Source: Nemophila menziesii (Eukaryota > Streptophyta > Magnoliopsida > Boraginales > Hydrophyllaceae). From it: 64,000 bases of DNA. Positions 1 to 10,779 of the stretch are shown piece after piece. The position numbers and the translations under genes were made by a program. The stretch is taken from contig JARWIR010000007.1 of NCBI GenBank assembly GCA_029959085.1, positions 42,645,137 to 42,709,136 of the forward strand. The letters are read 5' to 3'. The stretch's first letter is position 1. Each line of letters opens with the position of its first letter. Below the pieces are notes generated by a model. The model saw nothing but the letters and a program-made list of their open reading frames with translations. It did no database searches and was not told the origin of the DNA.

Positions 1-890
1 CAAATTACGAGCAATCAGATTCTAAACTGATGTTTTTTGTTTCTTTCCATGTGAGTCTGCCATTGTATTTATGCTAAAACTTCATCTACGGATATACTCT
101 GCACAACCCTTTTTTCTAGATTCCAACAGCTTCGGGTAGCTTAGGCTTCAATAGTTCCTCGCTACTTCCGCGTATTGTAAGACAAGTAAAAGAAAAAAGT
201 CAAACAAGATGATACAAACTATTAAAAAAATTCAGATTTATCTCTTGGCTAGCTTGTTTAATAAATGGTCACCAAGTGAAGATTTCTGGTTTAAGGGCTA
301 ATTTTTGTAGCTATCTGGTTACATCTTTGGGAGTATGATTGATATTACTTGTTTTTCAAACTACATATCCTTAACAATTGTTATGACACTATCCTTAATT
401 GTTATTATCTATCACGCAAGCAAAATGTACATGTATGATATATATAACAGATGTTTAAATTGGAAAAGTATTCATTTTGGGTGTGTTTTTCGTCCAATTT
501 TCTTACGAGGCGCATTACAGATATTTTATGTCTAAATTTGGCATAAAAAGTTACAGGTTTGTGCATGTTATATTTCTTCGATATATAATGGAGTGCCTAG
601 TCCTTTGCTGATTAAGTGCGCCTATCCCTAAGTCCAAGCGCTCAATTATCAACTCTCCTTTCGAAAGTGCCTAGGATGATTTTATGTGGAAGCCAAAAAA
701 TACCAAATTAAGTTTAATACCATATATTGAAGCGGCCTTGGGAAGACCGACCAATGGGACTTTTAGTAACCAAACTATTTTAGACCCTCTTGAAAAATAT
801 ATATTGTATAAACTAATAAGGCATTAATTTTTAAAGGACCGAACAACATGGATATTGATACTAAAATACTTCTTAATTTTTTACCTAGTT
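1..890 (+). repeat. Block Y, 5' portion (copy 1, truncated by window edge)
   Basis: This stretch is a diverged copy of the start of block Y seen again from about 10,860 and 20,920. Shared landmarks are the GAGCAATCAG segment at position 9, the TTTCTTTCCATGT segment near 41, and the 'ttaatgg..gtgcctagtc' and 'caatgggact' segments near 590 and 750. It lacks the downstream 3.5 kb of block Y and runs directly into the LTR-like block Z. A 66-codon open frame at 335-535 has no recognisable family and is not conserved in the other copies. I see no gene here. Confidence 0.7.
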
Positions 891-944
891 ACAATAACCC
901 TTAGTTCTTACTCTTACTACACACGTGTGCCCCTTTACATTGTC

Positions 945-2260
945 TTAGGAAGGTTAATTCCTATGTAGTATTCTTAGGAAGCGTATTAGAATACGTAGCT
1001 AAACTAATTAGGAAAGATGAAAAGATAGATATTTGATTTGTTTTTTATTTATAAACTAAGAAAGCAAAAAGAAAAATAAACTATGAATGATTAAACTAAA
1101 GATTGGGAATGTAAATAAAGAAAATAGAAAGGGAATATAGCTTAATAAATCTTAATTAATCCCCATTAGTATTAATTTTACATTTGTTGTTTAAGGGTGA
1201 ATTTGTAATTATGCAATAGTCCAGATTCTAACTTTTTCCTAACTCCTATCAAAGTAGCTTAGAAAGCTACTTCAACACTACTGGGGATTGGGTGAGGTGA
1301 CCCTACGCAATTTTATCGGTGAATAAAAGTCTCTAACCCTATAAACAATCCGACTAGTGAATGTCAAGATCAATAACACACACCGAACGATTATGTATTA
1401 TTTTCAACGATCGAACCCCCATCAGGGTGACACTCCTATTTACTAAGGTAAGTCATGTACTTGGACAAAGTAAGGGTTGAATGTGAATGTAAAATACATA
1501 AGCAAAGCACATGGTTTTAACAACCTAATAAAATTATGTAATCCTAATTTTAATAAACACAATAAACAAACTAGGGTTCATAAAAGTCTCAATTTATATG
1601 AATTTAGTTCATAATAAAAGAAATAAAATCAAAGGATGAAAGTACAAGAATCCATTTTTTTAAGGATCTAATACTAAATTATCCTAAGATCGGTGGTGAG
1701 ATGGTGTTGAAGTGGTGCAGCATGGCTCCAACCTTTACTTTTCTCCTTCCTAAGTGTTCTTTCTCTCTGAATCTTCCAATCTTCTGAAAACTGCATAAGT
1801 ACCTCTTTCTAATAATAAAAATTGTTATTTAAAGGTCCAATTATGTTTTATGGGATAAAATTTACTAAATGAGGAGACTGATTCAAGCTACGACAGTTGT
1901 AACTTTTTAATAATTTCTTCAATTCAACTCTAAATTACGATACCGGTAGTTCCTATGCTACAGATCCAATTACTATCTAATAGTAAAGGTCTCCTCCAGA
2001 ACCTTCACCAATTGCACGTGGTGACACCGACAAGTCGATTTTTAATCTAGGTGGTAACTGTACTCTCGCTTTTCAAAAGTGGTTTTTTGATTCTTTAACT
2101 TCTTGACATGGGTTTGAACTTCCTTTATCGACTTCTTATCCTCAACTTGTGATTTAATAGCATCCAAGTATTTAAGAAATGCACACTTAACAAACAAGTT
2201 ACACATAAATATCTCTAAAAGTAATCATTCTCCACAAGTAGACAAGAAATGAGAAATAAT
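945..2260 (-). mobile_element. Old Ty3-type LTR remnant (block Z plus start of X, copy 1)
   Basis: Read on the minus strand this resembles the solo LTR at 39,868-41,431 and the Athila LTR at 55,925. It has the same 'tgttgtttaagggt' segment, a CCCCCATCAGGG motif near 1,424 (reverse complement of the CCTGACGGGG motif of those LTRs) and the same order of blocks. Related copies lie at about 25,140-25,825, truncated ones at 5,930-6,275 and 31,495-31,880. The left end is missing here. No internal retrotransposon genes adjoin it, so it is best read as a decayed solo LTR that was duplicated along with the surrounding unit. Confidence 0.55.
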
Positions 2261-4830
2261 CAAAATATTAATTCCTCCAATATGCACAATATAATCCTAA
2301 AATAATATCTCGTGACTAGATTAATCTATTAGATAAATGAAGACATCAATTAGCATGTCGTGTCCAAAATTACATGTTAGCCATCTTAACACATATAGAT
2401 TTGATTGTCTAGATAAGAATCACATTTAAATAAGAGACACATTAGTAAAAAGAGAAAAGTAACTTTAGCTATTGAAGTATGCCACACATAAAATAAACCA
2501 TTTGGTTTATTTACACTTCTAGGTTTTATTTGATGTAAATATTTGATATAGCCGTTGAAAGGATTCATTCTTAACTCAAGATAATGTATATGTTAAGATG
2601 GATAATATGTTATTTTAAACAAGATAGGCGAGCCAACTTAATATATTCATTCTTGTCGAGGAGAAAATGACATGAACGCTTCGACAACTTAAATTGTTGA
2701 ACATGTTTATAGACACAACACCTTTGTATTAAATACTTCATTTGAAATATGAAGTATGAATTCATTAAGTACAGTAATGGATACATATTTGATGGGAAAA
2801 ATTCCCATGAAAACATCACAACTAGAAAAACCAGATGATGGGTCATTGGTCTTCAAAATAACCAATAGATATGAAACTAAACGTCTTCAATCGTACTTCT
2901 AGAGCACCTGAAAACTTCACATGGATGGAAGTATCACATGAGCAGCATGTCCTCACATGCTAGTCTATATGACTAGTCTCATTATAACTATAAGAATCAC
3001 AATATGAATATTTATTAGTATACATGTTGCAAAAATCTTGTATCTATTACCAAAGATAGGTATAGTAACGTTCTTTCACAACATTGTAAAAAATGTTATG
3101 CAATGAACCATTTCATCCCTATCTTGACAATAAACAATCTAATGGACCACTATATATTGCTATTTGTAATTTGAAAACCCTATAGATTAAGTTAGCCTAT
3201 GATCCCATCTTGCAGTTATACATATTTTACAAACTAGTTCAACGACTATAAATTTCCCTTGCTTGAGATCCCTTAATCACAAATTGATGACCATGATCTT
3301 GAGTATCATAGTGTCATTGAGAAGTTCTTCCTTAGTGGTCTTACAGATTTACTACTTGTGCAGGACAATACTATCTCAAAAAGGTTTGAAGATCTCATAA
3401 AACTGTCGTTAGATGGGTGATGTTTTGTACTCCATCAACAATCTGAAATTGTAAGCATAAGTCTACAACTTGTTTGTTATCCTTATGAAGAATGCAATTT
3501 AGTAATTCATGTCATAAAACAAATTATAAATCATTATTACTTAACTTTTATATATATATTATATATATATATATATAACTAGTATTATTTATGACATCAT
3601 TTGGAATATTTGTAACTACTCATGTTCACTTATCTAATTAACCATTTGATTATAATATTAAAATACTAAACCATTTGATCAAATGGAACTTTACTAAAAT
3701 TTTGAATTCAAGTTCTTCATTTATTATTACTTTATTATATATATGAAATATTTTAAGAATATTGGTGATTTAAATATTTAGTTAAAGTATAAAAAAGGAA
3801 ACAAACCCCCTAAATATAAAAACTATTTCAAATAAGTTGAAGTATCGAATTTAACAAACTATGTATAATAACAAATAATTAATACTCTCCCGGTCCGAAA
3901 AATAATATCCACTTAATTTTCATACAAATTAAGAAACAATATCATAATATTCGCTATTATCAAAATACCTCTTATAAAGTGTTTATAAAAGTGTCTTGAT
4001 ATTTTAAATATTGAAATATAAATTTAATAAAGAGAAAAAGTAATTATAAGTGTTTGAGATCCTAAGTAGACAATATTTTTGAGACATTAACATTATATTG
4101 TATGAAAATTTACAAAATTAAACATGATAAACAAAATAAATATTCTTCTAGAAAAAATATAATATTAATTTAATTAACATAATTCACGATAAAAAATAAC
4201 TAAATATTTGTTTAAATGACTAATAAAAAATTAAATTATAGAATAATCTTCCAACGAACAATTGTTTCTATAATTGTAAAACTTTCAAAAAAAAGTGTAA
4301 ACAAAAGGTCTTATTCTATTCTACATAAATTTGGTTTAAATTTATAAAAGGTCTTTAGAAATCACATTGTTTTCCATTTTCACTAACCCTAAACTCTGAC
4401 TCCACCAACTATTCTTGTTCATAAAACATATCGTCTTTCATACACATTATCCAACCCTAACTCCGCCATAGGCTTTGTTCCCATTAACCTATTACATACA
4501 CATTACACAAAACTATCATCAAATTTATTTTGTTTGATAATTATTTAAAGTATATATCATATGATGTTGTCCCTTTCAAAGGCATTTAAAACTTCCTCGT
4601 CAAATATTTTTTTGATATTAGATCGTTGATCATGTCATTTCAACCAGGTTCAATTCTTTTAAATTATTTGCATATTTTTGTCAATAATTTTTTATTTGAA
4701 GATAAATACTTTCTTATTTAGTCTTTGTAAGATGTAAGCTCTTTAGAGTATTTTTTATTTACTTGAAGAAATATTAATTTTCTAGAGGGTTAGAAACTTA
4801 GGGGTATTTGAAGTATTTTCTAGTTCAAGA
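2260..4830. repeat. Block X, copy 1
   Basis: This block is about 2.5 kb long and repeated at 6,275-8,770 and 25,825-28,335, with many substitutions and small indels. The three copies share landmarks in the same order: the 'acatatagatttgat' segment, the 'acaacacctttgtatt' segment, 'gaccactatatattgc', an AT microsatellite (3,549-3,577 here) and 'atgatgttgtccctttcaaa'. Short minus-strand open frames recur at the same place in each copy (for example 2,610-2,846). They differ in length and frame and match no family I know, so I do not call them genes. In this copy no CAMTA fragment follows the block. Confidence 0.8.
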
Positions 4831-5131
4831 ATGATTAATAGTCTAATAATTAGATCAGGAGAGCTAATAATTAAACTGGGGGACTAAAAATTATGGTTTG
4901 GGAGGCTATAATCTCGCTTAGAGAGGAGGTTGAAATCTATTTCGTATAAAAAATTAGGGTAAATTTTTTTTAACACCCTTCCATGGTCACTAGTCCAATT
5001 GTTATATAAAAGTAGAAATATACCATGTAAAGTTGGATGATACATTTTTTGAATTTTTCTTCTAATTTTATATGTTAGTATAAAATTTATGAGGAGATGA
5101 TTCAAAATAAATTGTTGTTTATATTAAATTA

Positions 5132-5134
<3 letters not shown>

Positions 5135-5216
<82 letters not shown>
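5135..5216. repeat. (TA)n microsatellite, about 41 units
   Basis: An uninterrupted TA dinucleotide tract of 82 bases at the end of block X copy 1. The same junction in copy 2 near 9,020 has only a short TA tract, so this is a local expansion. Confidence 0.97.
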
Positions 5217-5217
<1 letters not shown>

Positions 5218-5238
5218 CTAAGAAATGGTCAATCAGAA

Positions 5239-5318
5239 ATCGATAGTTGGCCTAGTGGTTAGGTTAAATCTCATTGGAGTCCGAGTCCAAAGTGGCTCTC
5301 TCATGTATTCAAAAAAAA
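5239..5318 (+). mobile_element. tRNA-derived SINE, internally deleted copy
   Basis: It begins ATCGATAGTTGGCCTAGTGG and ends in GTGGCTCTCTCATGTATTC followed by A8. It matches the fuller minus-strand copy at 35,731-35,840 at both ends. The A box TGGCCTAGTGG is present, but about 30 bases including the B box are missing between 'taggtt' and 'gagtccgagtcc'. Without the B box it should not be transcribed by RNA polymerase III. It sits just after the TA tract, where the duplicated block near 9,040 lacks it. No clear target duplication was found. Confidence 0.75.
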
Positions 5319-5929
5319 TAGTCACTTTTTAGTATTACTACACTTCATATACCAAGGGTATAATTGTTCTTTTTTTTATATATACATGGGACTGATTGTG
5401 TATTATCATTTATGCTTAAACTTTTATATGTTTTGAGATCAATTATTTAATTAATGCTCTTATAGTCTAGTTTTGTAATTTATTGAAATTTCATATTTTG
5501 AGGAAAAAACAATAAATCAAATTGTAAGATATATATGTCTAAGAACCCACTGTCATTTAAAGATAAACTACTATATTTTTCTTAATGGTAAAATTTGGTA
5601 AAAATAAATAACCATTCAACTATTAAAGTAACTTGTTGGTTATCTAAATTAGAGAAAAATATTACCATTAGAATTTTCTAAACTGAATATGTTATTTAAC
5701 CAATATTTTCTTTTTTAAATTTCACTCCGAGCAATTGATTAAAAACCTTGGAAATTTTTTTTTATTACAAAACAATTGCTATAATGTTTGAGTGGCAAAA
5801 AGAGAATTTTTTTTGTAAATACAAAATTATAACACAATCAATTAATTAGTTAAGTTTTTTCTTTTTCTATTTCATCCCAAGTACTTTACTCCGGAATGAT
5901 GAATATGGAAGATTTTTTAAACAGTTTAC
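5319..5929. other. Intergenic, AT-rich, no feature
   Basis: AT-rich sequence between the SINE and the second LTR/X block. No reading frame, RNA gene or repeat of note was seen. Confidence 0.5.
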
Positions 5930-6275
5930 TTCTTCAATTCAACTCTAAATTACGAACCGTCAACTCCAACGCTCTAGATCCAATTACTATCTATAAAGAA
6001 AAGGGTTCCTCCAGAACCTTCACCAATTGCATGTGGTGACACGACAAGTTGATTTCTAAATCTTATCGGTAAGTACACTCTCTTTCCAAAAGTTTCTTTT
6101 TGATCCTTTGACTCCTTGATATGGGTTTAAACTTCCTTTATCTACTTCTTATCCCCGACTTGGGATCTAATAGCATCCAAGTATTTAAGGGATGCACACT
6201 TAACAAACAAATTACACACAAATATCTTTAAAAGTAATAATTCTTCGAAAGTAGACAAAAAATGAGAAACTATCT
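5930..6275 (-). mobile_element. Truncated LTR remnant, copy 2
   Basis: This matches the U3-like end of the minus-orientation LTR at 945-2,260, from the 'ttcaattcaactctaaatta' segment onward. The remainder of the LTR is absent here. It leads straight into block X copy 2, as in copies 1 and 3. Confidence 0.5.
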
Positions 6276-7518
6276 AAATATGGGGAACAATTTCTCTAAT
6301 ATGCACAATTTAATCCTAAAATGATGTCTCGAGACTAGATTAATATATTACATAAATAGATACATAAGTTAGCATGTCGTTTACAAAATTACATGTTAGC
6401 CATCTTAACACATATAGATTTGATCGTCTATATAAGAATCACATTTAAATAAGAGACATATTAGTATAAAGATAAAAGTAACTTTAGCTATCGAAGCGTG
6501 CCACACATAAAATAAACTCATTTGGTCTATTTAAACTTCTAGGTTTTATTTGATGTAATTATTTGATATAGTTGTTGAAACAATTCTTTCTTAACTTAAG
6601 GTAATGTATATGTTAAGGTAGAGAACACGTTATTTTGGACAGGATAGGTGAGCCCACTTAATAGATTCATTCTTGTGAAGGAGACAGAGACATGAGAGCT
6701 TCCACAGCATATAATATTGAACATGTTTATAGACACAACACCTTTGTATTAAATACTTTATTTGAAATATGAGCTGTGAAGATAATGGATACATATTAGA
6801 TAGGAAATTTTCTTTTGAATACATCACAAAAAAAATGAGATGATAAGTCATTGGTCTTCAAAATAACCAATAGATATGAAGCTGAACAACTTCAAGTGTA
6901 CTTCTAGAGCACCTGAAAACTTCACAAAGATAGAAGTATCACAAGAGCAGCATGTCCTCTTGTTTATATTGATAAGAATCACCCTATGAATTTTTATTAG
7001 TATACATGTTGCAAATATCTTGTATCCATTACCAAAGATAGGTACAGTAACGTTCTTCCACTACATTGCAAAAAATGGTACCCAATATACCATTTCATCC
7101 CTATCTTGACAATCAACAATCCGATGGACCACTATATATTGCTATATGTAATTGGCAAACCCTATAGATAAAGTTAACCTGTGATTCCATCTTGAAGTTA
7201 TACATATATCACAAACTAGTTCACCGACTATATAATTTCCTATGCTTGAGATCCCTTAATTACAAATTCACCATGAACTTGAGTATCATTGTGTCATTAG
7301 AACTTCTTATGTAGTGGTCATACAGATGTACTACTTGTGCAAGACAATACTATCTCGAAAAGGTTTTGAAGATCTCAAAAGACTATCGTTTGATAGGTGA
7401 TATTTGTACTCTATCAACAATCTAAAATTAAAATTTTTAACATAAGTCTACAACTTGTGTGTTATTCTTATGTCCTTATGAAGAATGCAAAATAAATTAT
7501 AAATCATCATTATTTAAC

Positions 7519-7549
<31 letters not shown>

Positions 7550-8770
7550 GACATCATTTGGAATATCTGTAACTACTCATGTTCATCTATCTAATTCACC
7601 ATTGACATATAAAATTAAAATACTAAACCACTTTACTAAAATTCTGAATTCAAATTTCTTCATTAATTATTACTTTATTATTGATAATAAATATATTAAG
7701 AATATTGATAAATTCAATATTTATGTAAAAGTATAAAAAATTTAAAAATCCCTAAATATAAAATATATTTCAAATAAGTTAAAGTATCAAATTAAATTAA
7801 CTATATACAATAAAAATTAATACTCCCTCCGTCCCAACAAAAATAATTTCTACGTAATTTTCATATTAATTAAGAAACAAAATCATTATATTCACTATTA
7901 TTATAATAACTCTTATAAAGCGTTTTGATGTTTTCAATATTTTAATAAGGATAATAAGGGGAAAAGGTGAGATAAATTGTCTTTGAAATCCTAAGTAGAC
8001 AGTATTTTTGAGACATTAACATTATATTGTATGAAAATTTACAAAATTTAACATGATTAACATTATGCAATATATTCTTCTAGAAAAAATATAATATTAA
8101 TTTAATTAACATAAATCACGATAAAAGAGTAACAAAATATAAATATTTATTTAAATAACTACAATAAAAAAAATTATAGAAAAATCTTCCTAAGATAATT
8201 CTTTAATTCATAAAACTTCAGAACAAAAGAGATATGTAAAAAGATAGATACTACACAAGAGGTCTTATTGGATTCAAAATGAATTTGAGCCCAATTTGTA
8301 AAACGTTGTCTTCTATTTTCACTAACCCTAAACTCAGCCGCCACCATCTAATCTTGTTCATAAATCATTTCATCTTTCATACATATTATCCAACCCTAAC
8401 GCAGCCCCTTCCGTTTTGATCTCATTAACCTATTACATACACATTACACAAAACCATCATCAAAATCATTTTCTTTGATAATTGTTTGAAGTATATCTCA
8501 TATGATGCTGTCCCTTTCAAAGGCATTTTCAACTTTGTCATCAAATATTTTCTTGATCTAATAGTTGATCATATCATTTCAACCAGGTTCAATTTTTTAA
8601 ATTATTTGCATATATTTGTCAATAATTTTTTATTTGCTTCTTTGATTTTTGTAAGATGTAAGCCCTTTAGAGTTTTTTTTTATTTACTAGAAGAAAAGTT
8701 AATTTAAGAGGGGGCTAAAAACTTAAGGTTATTCGGAGTATTTTCTAGTTCAAGTTCAAGGAGTATAAAA
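6275..8770. repeat. Block X, copy 2
   Basis: This is the second copy of block X, closer to copy 3 (25,825-28,335) than to copy 1. A (AT)n tract lies at 7,524-7,548. A sequence beginning CTCCCTCCGTCCC near 7,823 resembles the end of a Stowaway-type MITE and is shared with copy 3 near 27,386; I could not find the matching other end. The block leads into the CAMTA fragment at 9,182. Confidence 0.85.
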
Positions 8771-9181
8771 AGTCTAATAATTAGATTAGGTGAGCTAATC
8801 ATTAGACTTGGGGACTAATGATTAGGGTTGGGAGGATATAATTTGCTAAAAGAGGAGGTTGGAATCTATTTCTAATAAAAAAATTACATAAAAATGAGAG
8901 TAAACTTCTATCATCACTAGATTTTTTAAATTTTTGTTCTATTTTTATTTGTTAATATAAAATTGAAAAAGGGGAAATTTAAAATAAAATGTTATTTATA
9001 TTGAATTGAACTATAATATATATATATTATATATATAGTAAGAAATAGTTAGTCTGACTTCTTTTATTAGGACGCTTCATAATTTAAATACAATAGTTAC
9101 AGTTACTATTCAGGGATTATTTTGAGGTAGTTTATAATTAACAATTTCTTGTTTTCTATATTTTAATTTGTTTTGATTCAG

Positions 9182-9755
9182 ATATATGTTTCATTGAAGA
9201 GTGTGGTGTTTCATTAAAGAGTGTGGTTACCGGAGAAAGAAAAAAGGCGGTAAAACATAGAAAGAAACACATGAAAGACTTAAAGTTAGTTAAAACTATT
9301 CTCTTAGTCATTTCCTCAAACACTTTTGAATGTTACATTAAACTTTAATCTGCTTTTAAGGTTGGAAGTATTGATGTACTACATTGCTACTATGCACATG
9401 GAGAAGATAACGATAATTTTCGAAGACGCAGTTATTGGTTACTTGAAGAGTAAGTTCAAAATCTTGTCTTTTCTTAATTAGTTCCAATGTATAAGCAAAT
9501 TTATTTTTTGCAGGGAATCATCACGTATAGTACTTGTCCACCATCGTGACGTAACTGTAAGAATTTTAAACTTTTTTAAGGTTTTATCATTTTTTTACGC
9601 TAATACACATTTAATTTCTTTTATAGGGAAATAGAACCAATTATAATCGCATTAGAGAGGCTTTAGAAAAAACTAATAATCCTATTCAAGGAAATGATGA
9701 AGCCTCATTGTATGCAGCATCGATCCTGGACCATCAACTCGAAATTAGATACTGA
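9182..9755 (+). pseudogene. CAMTA (CG-1 domain) gene fragment, copy 1
   Basis: This is a fragment of a calmodulin-binding transcription activator; CAMTA proteins bind DNA through the N-terminal CG-1 domain. Four exon-like pieces are separated by short introns with GT..AG ends: about 9,182-9,284, 9,361-9,449, 9,514-9,556 and 9,627-9,755. The second encodes VGSIDVLHCYYAHGEDND followed by a NFRRRSYWLLEE-like stretch, the core CG-1 signature. The third gives SSRIVLVHHRDV and the fourth GNRTNYNRIREAL, in the order found in real CAMTAs. The first piece keeps only the WRKKK-region part and has lost 18 bases that copy 2 (28,645-29,224) retains. Ankyrin, IQ and TIG domains are all absent, and the fragment ends at a stop codon at 9,753-9,755. 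It cannot make a working activator. Because introns are kept, it derives from genomic DNA and not from mRNA. Confidence 0.9.
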
Positions 9756-9759
9756 TGGA

Positions 9760-10725
9760 TAATATTGTAATTGATCTTAAAAAACACTTTCTTTGTATTG
9801 TTTTTGCTTTTTTTTACTTATACTTTTTTCTCCTATACATGTCAAGAAAGAAGAATTTTCAATAAGAATGTGCAAAAGAGTATAAATTTTTTTCTGTAAA
9901 AGTGCGTCCTATTGTCTTTTGGCTCTAAAGGTGCAACCCACTTGTGTATTTTTTTTTAAGAATGGGGCTTATCCATACATCTAGAGTTTGATATGGGTAT
10001 TTTCTTGAGTAATCAATTCTGGATAAAATTATTATAGATTACTCTTATTTTTTAAGCTTTTTTTTATAATTTTATTAAATTGAAGGGTTATAGTCATAAA
10101 TAGATTTTGATTAAAAAATACATGTTTAACCCTTATTTTAAGTGTTGTAGAATAAATTTGTTACTATATTTACGCTTCAATAATTTATAATACAATCAGA
10201 TCTTGCAATATATTTACCTCATCTTTGATCCAATATAACTCTGCTATCACTATAACCAAAACCACCTGTCCTAGTTACTATAATTTAAGATTGATGATAT
10301 TGAAATTACGAATAAGATAAGAAAGTTATGTAAATCATAATATGTATAAAATATTGATTAAGAATGAAAACATCATTATTATAATAGAAAATATTATACG
10401 GAAGTAATATAATTAATTTTAATTTTCATGATAAGAAAAATAAAAGACGTAATAAAGATAATATAAAGAAATGTTAAAGCTTAAGCATCACATATTAAAT
10501 AATATATCAATATTTAAAATTAATAGTGTGAAAGTAATACATAAGGAATATGACATACTCTTTTTTAAGTCAAGGAATCTACCTAAAATTTTAGTTTTTT
10601 AGAGTTTTTTTTTTTTTTGAGAATTGAACATTGATATGTATGTAGTTTAGTAAAATAACATAAATCATAAGTTAGATTATTAGGTCTTGTTCATGGAACC
10701 TACGGTAAATTCGGATCATTTCAAA
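9760..10725. repeat. Block W, copy 1
   Basis: About 1 kb following the CAMTA fragment, repeated at 29,225-30,280. Both copies hold the 'gtcttttggctctaaaggtg' segment, a poly(T) run near 10,604 or 30,158, and 'gaattgaacattgatatgta'. No coding signal was seen. Copy 1 continues into a full block Y; copy 2 ends abruptly at a GA microsatellite. Confidence 0.8.
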
Positions 10726-10779
10726 AACCGAAAGAAACAATGTATACATAAGTAGTAATTCAAAAAATTATAAAAATAT

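Noticed and set aside
2610..2846. Minus-strand open frame recurring at the same place in all three X blocks (also 6,630-6,851 and 26,174-26,416)
   Set aside because: Conservation follows from the DNA duplication; start positions and lengths differ and indels shift the frames. No family resemblance.
5135..5216. TA tract considered as a centromere or recombination-specific feature
   Set aside because: An ordinary microsatellite expansion of a TA run already present in the duplicated block.
8640..8705. Weak similarity to the 'GSLFLFDRKV' stretch of CAMTA just upstream of the captured exons
   Set aside because: Only a few residues match, they are T-rich low-complexity, and copy 3 does not preserve the match.
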